Assembly (NCBI GenBank): GCA_024803745.1
Contig: JANJXV010000006.1
Location: 39,797,501-39,861,500, forward strand
Direction: 5' to 3'
DNA length: 64,000 nucleotides
From: Megascapheus bottae
Lineage: Eukaryota > Chordata > Mammalia > Rodentia > Geomyidae
Below are positions 11,330-21,900 of this stretch, in pieces. The first letter of the stretch is position 1. Each line of letters opens with the position of its first letter. Position numbers and translations under genes: made by a program. The notes beneath the pieces are model-generated. The model saw nothing but the letters and a program-made list of their open reading frames with translations. It made no database searches and was not told the DNA's origin.

Positions 11330-12320
11330 GAATGGATGAGTAGAGCAACCAGTAGGACTCCTGTCACCTGCCCAGGCTATCTTGTGTCAGATCTCTAGCC
11401 TCTCCTGCAGCTCCACACAGGAGCACACCTTGAGCCTGCTAAGGGAAAACTGCATCTCAGCTCTGAAGGAAAATGTCTTTGCCCATGCTCTTTTCTGATT
11501 GGAGCAAATGTTCTAATACTCACTCCCTCTTTCCCTGTTAATGGAAGTGTGCAAAGTGATTTATGGGGGAAGCCAATAAACTACAGATTAGTGACACAAA
11601 AGTTGAAGAACCATTACCACACAGATGGTTGATTTTAACTTTTACAAAAGACTAAAGAAGAAAATGGATTCATACAGAGGTGATTGATGTTGTAAATATT
11701 CTTGACTGGTTCCCTGAACGGTCGACTCCAGACAGCATTAGCTTCTGAAACAGCATCAAGAAGTGCAGTGGGATCCTGGCATCATGGATGGTCTCACACA
11801 ATTCAGGATAACTATGAATACTTTGAAAAATGCCTTCCCCCATATACAGTGCTGACTGAGAATCCAGGTGACTTTGGAAATGAGGGAGAGCCAGGAGACC
11901 TGAGGAAGCAAACATTCTCCAAGGGACCTCACCCTTTACTTGCAGGAGGTGTTGTGAACCAGAGAGAATGGATTCTTTGGTGATCAGTTAAGTTGAAGAT
12001 CTGTGAGGTTAAACAAGGCTACAAAGATTACCAGGCCATTTATCGATTTCCTAGAATCTATGCAACTTTACATGCATTTGGATTTCCAGTGTGGGTTTCA
12101 TTTTTTATTTATTTAACCAAAAAATCCTCATTTTTTTACATCTTCTAAAATTAGTGCTCTTTAGAAAACCCTAGGGTAAAGTAGATGCTGATGGTTCATG
12201 CCTACAATCAAAAATACTCAGAACCATTAAAATATTCAGAAGAAGAGCTGTGGCTTAAGTAGCAGAGTGCTAGCCTTGAACAAAAAAGCTAAGGGACAGC
12301 GTATCAGCACACACACCCCT

Positions 12321-12321
12321 C

Positions 12322-12375
<54 letters not shown>
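12321..12375 (+). repeat. (CA)n microsatellite
   Basis: About 27 AC units between SINE pieces. Confidence 0.97.
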
Positions 12376-12376
<1 letters not shown>

Positions 12377-12383
12377 CCAGCAG

Positions 12384-12790
12384 GGTATTAGTGGATTTTA
12401 GCTACTTAGAAGGCTGCGATCTGAAGATTGTGGTTGAAAGCCAGCCCAGGTAGAAAAGTTTATGAGACTCGAATTAACTACTAAAAAGCTGGAAATAAAA
12501 GTATAGTTCAAGTGGTAGAGTGCTAACCTTGAGGGGAAAAAAAAAAGATTTTAAAAAGCCCAGACAGCCAGGCTCTGTAGCTCACACTTATAACCCTAGC
12601 TACTCAGGAGGCTGAGATCTGAAGATCAAGGTTCAAAGCCAGCCCAGGCACTAAAGTCCATGAGACTCTTATCTCCAGTTAAACACTAGAAAACCAGAAG
12701 TGGTGCTATGTCTCAAAGCAGACTTGAGCTGAAGAACTCGGAGACAAGATTTCAAGCCCCACAACTGACCAAAAAAGAAAAAGAAAAAAG
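12384..12790 (+). mobile_element. Two adjacent B1-Geo SINEs
   Basis: The first runs to about 12550 (TTTTAGCTACTTAGAAGGCT, AGTTCAAGTGGTAGAGTGCT). The second starts near 12578 (CTGTAGCTCACACTTATAAC) and ends CAAGCCCCACAACTGACC. A CA repeat precedes the pair. Confidence 0.8.
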
Positions 12791-12993
12791 CCCAGAGAAA
12801 AGACCCAGGCCCTGAGTTCAAGCACACACACATACACACACACAAATTCTAGGGTACAGAGAACAAAAAAGGACAAGAAGACAAGGCAATCGGTTTATGG
12901 ATTCATAAATACCAATGACTACCTTATTAACCTGATCATATTAAAAGTGAGATGATGTTTAAGCCATTTAATTCATGTAAAAAAAACTTCCTA

Positions 12994-13190
12994 GGGGCCG
13001 GGAGTTTGGCCTAGTGGTTAAGGTGCTTGCCTAGCATGCATGAAGACCAGGGTTCGATTCCTCGGTACCACATATAGAAAAAAAAAAAAGCCGGAAGTGG
13101 TGCTGAGGCTCAAGTGATAGAGCTCTAGCCTTGAGAAAGTCCAAGGACAGTGCTCAGGCCCTGAGCTCAAGCCCAGGACTGGCAAAAAAT
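12994..13190 (+). mobile_element. IDL-Geo dimeric SINE with target-site duplication
   Basis: The left ID-like monomer has an intact B box GGTTCGATTCC. The right Geo monomer ends CCCAGGACTGGC, with an A-rich tail. Flanked by perfect AAAAAACTTCCTA at 12981-12993 and 13191-13203. Confidence 0.9.
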
Positions 13191-13481
13191 AAAAAACTTC
13201 CTATTATTCTGGGTGTGGGGTTACAATCATGAAATTATGAAAGCATAATTGGTTCACAGGAATATTAGTAATAAAATCTTTGTGCTAGACTCACAAAGAC
13301 AGAAAAATTAATTTCCAGGCTTACGTTACTTAGAGTCCTTTATCCTGTGATGGTTATACACATAAACATAGGCTCACAACAACTATTTGTCCCAGAAGGA
13401 ACAGCAAAATATAATCTATTTAAAAATCTTCTAGTGGATCTCAGGTCACATTAAAAATAAATAAAAGAGGTTCTCTTCCCT

Positions 13482-13745
13482 GGGCGCTGGTGGCTCACAC
13501 CTGTAATACTAGCTACTCAGGCAGCTGAGATCTGAGGATTACTGTTTGAAGCCAACCCAGACAGAAAAGTCCCTGAGACTCCTATCTCCAATTAACTACC
13601 CGAAAGCCAGAAATGGCACTGTAGCTCAAGTGGTAGAGTACTAGCCTTGAGGAAAAAAAAAAAAAAAAGCTCAGGGACAGTACCCAGGGCGGGCCTGAAT
13701 TCAAGCCCCACAGCTGACCAAGAAAAAATAAGAAAGAAAAAGAAA
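13482..13745 (+). mobile_element. B1-Geo SINE, near full length
   Basis: GGGCGCTGGTGGCTCACACC, CTAGCTACTCAGGCAGCTGA, TATCTCCAATTAACTACCCG, GTAGCTCAAGTGGTAGAGTA, CAAGCCCCACAGCTGACC, then AAG-rich DNA. Confidence 0.88.
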
Positions 13746-13843
13746 AAGAAAGATGCTTTTTATGCTCAGCATTTGTTCTTCCCTCTAAGTTTCATGGGCT
13801 CCTGAATGGACAAGAGCAGTTATTTTTCACTCTGGTTGGATAC

Positions 13844-13856
13844 TGCCCTCTGCTGG
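13844..13856 (-). promoter_or_regulatory. CTCF-like motif, reverse
   Basis: The minus strand reads CCAGCAGAGGGCA, which fits the degenerate CTCF core CCASYAGRKGGCR at every position. It lies outside recognised repeats. Confidence 0.45.
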
Positions 13857-14610
13857 AATGTACATAGTTATCAGTATTCTTTCAAGGGTAGACAAAAATA
13901 AAGCATGGCATGGAATTTCTATAAAACACACACATTAATTATTTGAAGATAGTATAGGTCTCCTTATACTGCTCTGTTGCAGCCCTTTCCTGCATTACTT
14001 TTGACAGCCCCCCCTGGCTGGTACCCAGCTTTCTTATGTAGTCCCTCAAATCCATCTCTAAAATAAAGATCTGACTTAATTATTAGTCAGATCTTGGCTC
14101 CATGTGCCAAGTTGTATAAGTCCTGCCAACCTGCCTTCTTTCAAGCCTACATTCCTAGTATGCATATATGGATGCACACATGCATGTGCACACACTTTTA
14201 TTCCAGGACTACAAAATGACCTACATTTTTCCGATAGCAATGTCTGGCTAGGGACCCTCACAGCTCTATGGTCACCTCTTCAGGAAGCTTTCCTTGCCCT
14301 TGTGCTGTCTAGTCTGTAGTATTTCACAACGCAGTTTCTAAACGTCTCCCAGGGGATTTAGAATACTCTGCTGTGACAATTTGCTTCCCTGCCCCAACCC
14401 CATACTATAAGCTCTTGAAGCACAGAATTTAAAAATACAAGTACTGATTTAAATCTCATTTTGTTCTAAATTGATTTGAAAGAGAGTTATAAAAAGATAC
14501 AAAGCAATTTTTATGAATTAGGAAGGGTAGAATAAAAAATAAGAGTAATACACAAATATAGTCCACAGTGCCTTGGAAACTTGGAACTGTAAGGCCAGAA
14601 ACTTAATTCT

Positions 14611-14612
<2 letters not shown>

Positions 14613-14656
<44 letters not shown>
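14613..14656 (+). repeat. (GT)n microsatellite
   Basis: 22 uninterrupted GT units in apparently unique sequence. Confidence 0.97.
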
Positions 14657-14662
<6 letters not shown>

Positions 14663-15252
14663 TTATCAGCCAAGTAGAAGTGAGAAATCTGATCAGCTAC
14701 AGTTACAACAGTAAAAGTGGGCCACGTACTTAGGCCCTGAGTGGGAAGAAGTTTCTGGTAGAGATAATCAAGAACCTGGAACAGGCAGGCCTCCCTCAAT
14801 ACAGCAGAAAGCAGAAAGGTAACTCCCAGTGTTCCCAGGGTACAGTATGCAGGGTACAGTATGTCATACAAATGTGTGGGCAAAGAATCTAAGGTTACAC
14901 CATATGACAAATACCTAGAAAGCAGATATTCCCCATTGCCTATTCAAACCAGAATCAGCTGTTAACATTCTGAGCAAGGGTTTTGTCTTATCATCCCTCC
15001 TTGACCTCTGCACTCAGAGGTCTGCAAGGTGGATCTCAGCTCCTCAAACCAATGTCCCTTTACATTAATGAAGATGTTATATTGTGCCTTCATTATCCCC
15101 AAATTGAGGTAACTAATTCTACCTCTCCAAATATATGTAACTATCTTCACATATAATTTCCTACTTGATCTTAACCAAAAGATAAAGAAATAATCACACA
15201 TAATTTCAAATTGTTAAATCAATATAATATCCTAGTAAAAAATACAGAGCAA

Positions 15253-15480
15253 GCTGAACACCAGTGGCTCACACCTATAATCCTAGCTACTGAGGAGACT
15301 GAGACTTGAGGATCATGGTCCATAGCCAAGACCTGGAGAAAAGTCCATGAGACTCTGATCTCCAGTCAACCACCAACAAAAAACAAAAAGCTAGAAGAGA
15401 AGCTGTGGCTCAAGAGGTAGAGTGCCAGCTTTGAGATCACAACACCCAGGCCCAGGTCCTAAGTTCAAGCCTCAGGTACA
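15253..15480 (+). mobile_element. B1-Geo SINE
   Basis: CACCAGTGGCTCACACCTAT, CTAGCTACTGAGGAGACTGA, CTGTGGCTCAAGAGGTAGAG. Confidence 0.84.
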
Positions 15481-16114
15481 CTCCTCCTTGTCTTCCTTCC
15501 CCCAACCCGCACCAAAAAGAGGGAGAAGACAGGGAGGGAGCAAAAGAAAGTAACTGGTAGCAAGATATTTACAATTCAACACAGAAAGCAATTTCCCTAA
15601 TGACACAGAAGATGCAATAATGTGGTTAGATTGTTGCAACTCTTTAAGGGAGGTAAATCTGAATCCATTCCAGACATTAAAAAAAAAAAACAGGAATTTA
15701 CAAACACAGTGGTAAGAGTGCTTTCTAGAATAAAAAGAGGTTTATTTCTAGACTTAGTAAACAGATCAGACTTGTTAGGGAAAAGGAGCAGGTGTGAATT
15801 GCTGCAAAGACTGCATGCCTAAATAAAGTGCCAATTGCAAAAATAATAATAATGATAAGGACTAATGATACCTCTGCTAGTCAGCTGGGTTCTGTGGGAA
15901 AAGGTGGTGCATCTCCTCAGGAATATCTCTGTGTGAACTTTCACCGTGATCAAAACTGTGCATTCAGCATTGGAGTCAGCTATATTTGACTTTCTGGTAA
16001 TCTCACAAGCAACCAGTATTCTCAAATTCTAAATGCCAGGAGGACTGCCCACAAACTCTACTTCATGATTGCTCTTTCCCTCCCACTGCCTCCCTCTTAA
16101 CTCCGTTCCTTCTA

Positions 16115-16320
16115 TCTGTGTGATTTGGAACTATAGATTGAACTCAGGCCCTTATATTTGCTAGATTAGTACTCAAGCCACAAAGCCAGTCCTTTTGAGT
16201 TTAGTTTCTCTTTCAGATAAATCTCATGTTTTTGCCTGGATTGGTTTCAGATTTCAGTTCTCCTCCCTCCACCTTCCCAAGTAACTTGGACTACAAGTAT
16301 ACAACAAATAACTTCCTAAC
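16115..16320 (-). mobile_element. ID/B1-type SINE, reversed, diverged
   Basis: GATTGAACTCAGGCCCTTAT, TACTCAAGCCACAAAGCCAG, then TCCCAAGTAACTTGGACTAC. Confidence 0.55.
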
Positions 16321-16334
16321 TTCTTTTTCTCTGG

Positions 16335-16550
16335 TCCTGAAGCTTGAACTCTGGGTGTAGGAACAAATTGTTCCTCAGCATTTGTGCTCAAGGCCAGTGC
16401 TCTACCATTTGAACTACAACTTCACTTCTGACTTTTTGTGGTTAATAAGAATCTTAAGGTGTTTTTTGTCTGACCTGGATTTGAACCACAATCCTCAGAT
16501 CTCAGCCTCCTGAGATCTGGTATTACAGGTATAAGCCACTGGTGTCCAGC
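16335..16550 (-). mobile_element. B1-Geo SINE
   Basis: CTGAAGCTTGAACTCTGGGT, CTCTACCATTTGAACTACAA, AACCACAATCCTCAGATCTC. Confidence 0.78.
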
Positions 16551-16959
16551 TATCGTCATAACTTCTGAAGCACCTCCTTAAAACTCTATTCACCCCTGAA
16601 TAGAAAAAGAGCTTTACACTATTGAATGAGCAGCAAAAGAATAACAGGACAGAAGGATGGAAAATAAACTAGAATAAGGAGAACAATCTGTGTGTATTAG
16701 ACAAATGATCAGAAGATTAGAAAAAGTCAGGTCCTGGCCCAGACCCAGAACATGTCACTAAGTAAATGCTACTTGAGTGAAAAGGGGAAACAAAAAATAG
16801 TGTTTGATGCTGTCACAACACTTAAGGGCTTTATTGGCCCCATAACCCTGTATCTTGCCTCTGAGCTTCCAGCTCCTGTTTTGCTTCACTATGTGCTGTG
16901 ACATACTGACTGATTAGTGTTACATGTTCTTGGTTTCCAGAGTGTGGAAGCATTCTTAC

Positions 16960-17029
16960 CTTCTTCAGTTTCTGAAGTTCCTGAGGGCATAGTTGGTCGT
17001 TCCTCTAGCTGGACTTCTTGCTCAAGAGC
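16960..17029 (-). CDS. ARHGEF28: ARHGEF28 coding exon E (short, acidic linker)
   Basis: 70-bp exon in phase 0/1, too short to stand out as an open frame. It lies between a strong acceptor (CCCTTTTTTAG) and a strong donor (GAAG followed by GTAAGA). Its 23 codons read ALEQEVQLEERPTMPSG then TSETEE. These align with the human and mouse segment that follows exon D (Phe/Leu-Glu-Gln-Glu-Ala ... Thr-Met-Pro-Ser ... Glu-Thr-Glu-Glu). The linker is acidic and probably disordered. The next exon must begin with two bases completing a codon; none was recognised between here and position 1. Confidence 0.9.
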
Positions 17030-17086
17030 CTAAAAAAGGGAGATCAATCAAAGACCATTTGAGGCTTCCAATATGCAAGAAACACA

Positions 17087-17088
<2 letters not shown>

Positions 17089-17129
<41 letters not shown>
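17089..17129 (+). repeat. (AC)n microsatellite in the intron next to exon E
   Basis: 20 AC units beginning 60 bp from the exon E acceptor. On the transcript this is a GT run upstream of the 3' splice site. Confidence 0.97.
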
Positions 17130-17132
<3 letters not shown>

Positions 17133-17389
17133 AAGAATGTCACAGCTAAGAAAGTTGGTTAGGAAGGGGGTAGATAAAAAAAAATGAAAATGCTAAGAAA
17201 ATGCATAGGCTAGTGCCCCCAGAATGACAAGGAAAGTAGTCAGGAGAAACCCAGAAGCAGAAAACCAGGCTGGCCCTGCCACAAAGACTTGGGTTCTCTT
17301 CAGGTCACAATCAGAAGATTCTCAGAGATGTGATTGATGAATCAGAAAGAGAACAGAAATTCCTAAGACCTGAAGATTAAGCAATACTG

Positions 17390-17550
17390 GGGATTGAACT
17401 CAGGGCCTCTTTCACTTGAGCTATAATGCCCCCAAGAACTTTCTTCTCTTCTGTTTTTGTGATAGGCTCTCTCTAACTTTGCTGACCCTCCTGCCTCAGC
17501 CTCACAAGTGACAGGTGACAGATGATAGATAGGTGTCACCACACTCAGTT
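17390..17550 (-). mobile_element. ID/B1-type SINE remnant
   Basis: TGGGGATTGAACTCAGGGCC, CACTTGAGCTATAATGCCCC, then CTGCCTCAGCCTCACAAGTG. Confidence 0.6.
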
Positions 17551-17647
17551 AGGTTCTAGTATCTTCAAATAACAAATCTGCTGCAACAAAATCCTCATTT
17601 TTACTTACTATATATAATGCAGTGCTAGAAAATAAAAATAAAATCCA

Positions 17648-17866
17648 CCGGGTGTGGTGGTTCATGCTACCTACTCAAGAGGCTGAGATTTGAGGATCCC
17701 AGTTCAAAGCAAGCCCAGGCACAAGAGACCGTGAGACTCTTATCTCCAATTAACCACTGGAAAACCAGAAATGAGGCTGTGGCTCCAGGGGTAGGGCAGT
17801 AGCCTTGAGCTAAAGAACTCAGGGACAGCACCCAGGCCCAGAGTTCAAGCCCATGACCGACTATCT
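17648..17866 (+). mobile_element. B1-Geo SINE
   Basis: CGGGTGTGGTGGTTCATGCT, TATCTCCAATTAACCACTGG, GGCTCCAGGGGTAGGGCAGT. It carries the 'GGGGTAGGGC' variant box shared with the 1654, 8632 and 63490 copies. Confidence 0.83.
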
Positions 17867-17889
17867 CTATAGGAGCACCTAATATGTGT

Positions 17890-17890
<1 letters not shown>

Positions 17891-17926
<36 letters not shown>
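17891..17926 (+). repeat. (CT)n microsatellite
   Basis: 18 CT units, just after the SINE at 17648-17866. Confidence 0.97.
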
Positions 17927-17928
<2 letters not shown>

Positions 17929-18331
17929 ACATGAGATCCTCATGTAATTTTATAATAATTAGGGAGACAGAGCAGGTCCATACTGAAAGGTATCCAGAGG
18001 ACCTGAGGCTAGAATAGTGACCACATACCCCACATTTGCTTGGGGTCAGTATTGACAGGAAATGGGCCAAGCCTATGAGGGGAAAAAAAGCATCAAGATG
18101 CTGGCTTCTCATTACAAAACACTTCTCCTGCTGCCAAAATACATCATAATCTTCATGGATCTAACACAATTTGTAATTCCATGTTCTCCAAGCTTTCATT
18201 AGGAAGAAAAGAAGTGCAACCTTTCCCCTACAAGTAAATAACTAAATAAATAAATAACACTCTCCAAATTGATGCTTTCCTTCTCTAAAGGAGCGATGCA
18301 TTACTGTATGCTGGAATAACTGGGCACCAAC

Positions 18332-18512
18332 CTTGACAAGAGAGGTTTTGTCCCAAAAGTGTTTCCGGAAGAGTTTAATATCTGTCTCCATCAAATGCTC
18401 CGCTGTGTGGTTCAGGGTGAGAGTGAGTGTTTGTGACGAGTGGATAAACTGCAGGGATGCATCATCACTGAGCCACACCCGGGAGAAGCCTGGGGAACAT
18501 CCATCCTGAAAA
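18332..18512 (-). CDS. ARHGEF28: ARHGEF28 coding exon D
   Basis: 181-bp exon in phase 2/0 with 60 complete codons. Two AG acceptors lie 7 bases apart on the minus strand (GGTTTTAG then TTTTCAG). The upstream AG is chosen because only it keeps the frame from exon C and gives the conserved Asn-Phe-Gln at the junction. The protein reads FQDGCSPGFSRVWLSDDA, then LQFIHSSQTLTLTLNHTAEH, then LMETDIKLFRKHFWD and TSLVK. The stretch around AEHLMETDIKLF is strongly conserved in the ARHGEF28/AKAP13 group. The donor is AAG followed by GTTGGT, a weaker match than its neighbours (T at +3) but with GT and +5 G kept. Confidence 0.93.
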
Positions 18513-19539
18513 CTAAAACCACACAAGTCAAAATCCACACACAGCTTCCCAGACACCAACCCCCACAACTCCTCCGCTGTTACAAACCAGCTGGCAAAAT
18601 GGTCCCTTGAAAGTCACCTATGTGCTACAAACACATTAGAGATTGTAAACAGATCCTAGTAACACCAGTTTTCCCCTGCCAGAGGACATTATCTACGTAC
18701 TTTAAAAGCTTATCAAAATAATGAAGCAGTACTGACTTTTAAATACGTAAATTTACCTCCATATTTTATTCTCCTTTTAACCCAAACAGACACCTCTCTC
18801 TTTGATGGGGCACATGCAGAACAAATTAGCTGGCTGCCAAGAGTTTATTGGGTGATTGCAGTGGAAAACAGACATGCTCTCCAGGGAGCCTTGTAGGACT
18901 GAGATGTTACAAACAAGTGAGAGATTCATAACACACTGGCACCACTGTTACAAATCGCTTTCTCATGCAAATTAAAATGTGCATAAATTTGATTATGTGA
19001 ACTTCCTGGATATACTCATTAAGAAAGCAATGAAATTCACAAACTAGATTTTTGAATATATGCTTCTTTCTTGCCTTAACTATGATTGCCTATCTATTAG
19101 CTATGTGCAATCTTCCGGGTTGGCATCATGATATGCTGCACAGTTTATGAGACTCTGAAAAGCAACAGTAAGAATTCCTCAGGAGAAAAGGGTGGATGTC
19201 TAGGGTGCTGTCACACCCCAACAGATCGTTGTCTGAGTTCCCTGCTTCACAGAACCAGCGAAGTGCCTCTTCTCTCTTTTACATGACCTCCCTTGGTTAA
19301 TGACTGTTTGCTCCCCAGGCAGGCTGCAACTTATACTGGTTTGACTAGGAATGTGTCAGCTTTATAATGGTGCTGAAACTAGAAGAATTCTTTGGAAGTA
19401 ATACTACAAGGTTTAAAGTTTTATATTTTCTAGGCTAGCAACTCATGATAGGAAACACTTGATACTGGTGAAAGGCAATGAGCCATATCCCTAGTCAGTC
19501 ATGAATCACAAAGGTAAACAAGTCCCTACTGTGGCCTTG

Positions 19540-19665
19540 TATTACTAAGCTTTAGTACTTGGTAAGGTAGGTGTATTGAAGTCATTTTCAGCTTAGGATA
19601 TTTTCAACTTATACTAGGCTCATGAGGACATCACCATTATGAGCCAAGGAGCATCTGTACTTTCA
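19540..19665 (+). repeat. Old interspersed repeat, family not assigned
   Basis: TATTGAAGTCATTTTCAGCT, ATATTTTCAACTTATACTAG and GAGCCAAGGAGCATCTGTAC recall a common old mammalian repeat phrase (cut-and-paste transposon type). I do not assign a family. Confidence 0.4.
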
Positions 19666-19779
19666 TTGAAATATGTATTATCCCCACTACTTAGAACGAT
19701 AAAGGGTACTTTTGTTTTCTAAGACTCAGAGAGCATCCTTGAACTTATCATACTAATCACTGACACGAACAGTACAAAA

Positions 19780-19932
19780 GCACAAAAGTCCATTAGACTC
19801 TTATCTTCAATTAACCACCAGAAAACCGGAAGTGGCGCTGTGGCTCAAGTGGTAGAGCATTAGCCTTAAGCTGAAGAGCTCAGGGACAGCACTCAGGCCC
19901 AGAATTCAAGCCCTACAACTGAAAAAAAGAAA
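19780..19932 (+). mobile_element. B1-Geo SINE, 5' truncated
   Basis: It starts near the linker (TATCTTCAATTAACCACCAG) and carries a complete Geo half (GCTGTGGCTCAAGTGGTAGA ... CAAGCCCTACAACTG). Confidence 0.82.
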
Positions 19933-20929
19933 AAAATTGTCCCTAGGCCAACAAAAAACTGCAAAGACGAATGAGCTAAGAGGCCAAACCGTAAGATCAT
20001 TATCACGCATTTATGATAATAGAAGAGGCATTGTATGAACCAAACTCAATTTACAGCCTACTTTTAACACTATCCATGAGTGGATTTCTTAAACATGTAA
20101 ACTGCCAAAACATAATGTCATCTGCTGTTGACCACAAAAAAGAGATACAAAGCCCATGAAGAACTTCACCTCCAAGACCTCAATGGAACACTGAACCATC
20201 CACAATGACTAAGGTAAAGGACACATTCTTCCCTTATTTTCTTTAAGCAAAGAAAATAGTGTTATTAAATCAAAGAAAAGGGAAATTCTCTTTTCACAGG
20301 CTTGCTTCTTGGTTTATGGTCATTTGATCAGATGAGAAAAAAAAATTGAGTAAGCACTAATTCCTACTATTTTACTGCTAACTAATTGGATCAAATTTAT
20401 TACATTGAGTTCCATGAGCCAAATTTTAAAAATTAGTCTATCATGGAAGATACATCATAAAACAATGCCCCAATAATAGTTAACATTTATGTAGTACTTT
20501 GTAGTTTTTTAATATATTTTTCCATTTATATTTAGTAATTTATTACACAGTAGCACGAGAAAATCACTAAATATGAGTCTTTCTTTTATAGGTTAAGAAT
20601 AATGACCAATCTGAATCACTGTAGTAGCCAATAAGATACTCATTAGTTATTGAAAGTGTTGATATCATCAACCCAACATTCCTTACATTATTTTTACTAA
20701 ACCCTAAGGACCATCCTATTGGGTAAACAGTACCATAGAGTTTGTTAGTCATTGATTCAACTAAAATTTATATTATTTTCATGAAAATTGATGGGTCTGG
20801 CACCATGTTAGGAAATAGTTCAATGAGCAAAACAAAAATGGTCCCCAGATTTCAAATGACTTAGAAGGGAGACATATATGAAACAATGATCACATTGCAA
20901 TTGATACTGTACATAACCAAAGGAATGGG

Positions 20930-21150
20930 TGCTGGTGGCTCATACCTTTAATCATATCTACTCAGGAGGCTGAGATCTGAGGATCCCAGATCAAAGCCAG
21001 CCTGAGCAGCAAAGCTGGTGAGACTCATCACCAATTAACCACAAAAAAACAGGAGTGGAGTGTGGTTCAAGTGGTAGAACACTAGCCTTGAGCACAAAGC
21101 TCAGGAACAGTATCCAGGCCCAAAGTTTGGGCCCTAGAACTGGCAAAAAC
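20930..21150 (+). mobile_element. B1-Geo SINE
   Basis: GTGCTGGTGGCTCATACC, CTACTCAGGAGGCTGAGATC, GTGTGGTTCAAGTGGTAGAA, tail with AAAAAC units. Confidence 0.84.
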
Positions 21151-21459
21151 AAAAACAAAAACAAAGACACGTGTAAGGAAGTGACATTTAAGCTGAAACC
21201 TGAAAGACGGTTAAGGGTTAGACTATTATATCACCACTTTTTTTCTTCATTACTTCACCTACAAAATCTTTTGAGATATTTTCTCCCTATTTCTCCCCTG
21301 AGATGCTAATACCAACTGCATAACTGTGTTGTATACATGAGAACTAATAGTAAAAATATAAACCAGTATGTGATTACGCTTTATTTCTATTTTTCCATAA
21401 TGCTTGCCAAACTTTGTAGAAATCAGTGAATAAAGAAACTATAAAGCAACAGAACTCAC

Positions 21460-21643
21460 TTTGTGATGTCTTCCACCAGCGTGGAATGTCCGCCATGTGA
21501 AGCTAAGTCTAATGGTGTGGTGCCTTCTTCATTGGGTAAAGCCAAGGCCTGTACTCCCCCAGGGAGGCACAAGAGGAATCTGGAAAGCTTGGCCAGGCCC
21601 CATCTCACAGCCAGGTGTAGAAGAGTCTCTCTGGGTAGAGACA
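21460..21643 (-). CDS. ARHGEF28: ARHGEF28 coding exon C (ankyrin-like repeats)
   Basis: 184-bp exon in phase 1/2, with 60 complete codons. The acceptor follows a long pyrimidine run (TTTTCTTTTCCTTCAG); the donor is ACAAA followed by GTGAGT. It encodes ETLLHLAVRWGLAKLSRFLL, then LPGGVQALALPNEEG, then TTPLDLASHGGHSTLVEDI. This is a helix-turn-helix pair with the ankyrin signatures TLLHLAVRWG and TTPLDLA..GH. In this family (ARHGEF28 and its relative AKAP13) such ankyrin-like units sit N-terminal to the C1 zinc finger and the DH-PH module. The last two bases (AA) are completed by the first base of exon D to give Asn. Confidence 0.94.
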
Positions 21644-21739
21644 CTGAAGGAAAAGAAAAAATATATGGTATTAGTTCCCCCCCCATTCAAAGTTTCACAC
21701 ATTTTATCAGAGACAATGCATTTAGGCCTAATATGAAGG

Positions 21740-21900
21740 TCAGAACTGGAAGAAACTAAAAACGTCTAATTCAAGCGCCTTCCACTAAATGTAGAGAGGT
21801 CCAGGAATTTTACCCAAGGTCAGGGAGCCAAAAAAGTGCTAAAGCCAGGTCTGCTCATCCCAAATGCCATATTCTTTCCATCAGCTATGCTAAACATTGC
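21740..21900 (+). mobile_element. MIR-like SINE relic
   Basis: TTTTACCCAAGGTCAGGGAG followed by GTGCTAAAGCCAGG resembles the MIR core 'cccaaggtcacacagc...agagccaggattc'. It lies 100 bp 5' of exon C on the transcript. Confidence 0.55.

Larger units (their letters stand above)
1..16959 (-). other. ARHGEF28: ARHGEF28 intron 3' of exon E (incomplete at the window edge)
   Basis: At least 17 kb with no recognisable exon. It holds many SINEs in both orientations, old L1 remnants (6475-7000, 9035-9345), a homopurine tract (622-864), several CA/GT repeats and two CTCF-like motifs. Apparently unique stretches without a named feature: 1-390, 880-1640, 1940-2240, 2690-3430, 4150-5340, 5580-5990, 7100-7780, 9350-9980, 11400-12180, 13750-14610, 14660-15250 and 15490-16110. 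Confidence 0.8.
17030..18331 (-). other. ARHGEF28: ARHGEF28 intron D-E
   Basis: 1.3-kb phase-0 intron. It contains a CA repeat 60 bp from exon E, an ID/B1-type SINE remnant (17390-17550), a B1-Geo SINE (17648-17866) and a CT repeat at 17891-17926. 17130-17390 and 17930-18331 show nothing I can name. Confidence 0.85.
18513..21459 (-). other. ARHGEF28: ARHGEF28 intron C-D
   Basis: 2.9-kb phase-2 intron. 18600-19430 is apparently unique sequence with an octamer-like ATGCAAAT. 19540-19665 resembles an old interspersed repeat. SINEs lie at 19780-19932 and 20930-21150. A MIR-like fragment is possible at 20470-20590. The rest shows no feature I can support. Confidence 0.85.

Noticed and set aside
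11054..11398. Open frames with Leu-Ser, Thr-His or Cys-Val runs
   Set aside because: They are produced by the TCTCTG/TC/AC microsatellite. The same applies to frames at 14518-14910, 16993-17187, 25205-25477, 29847-30199 and 59852-60040.
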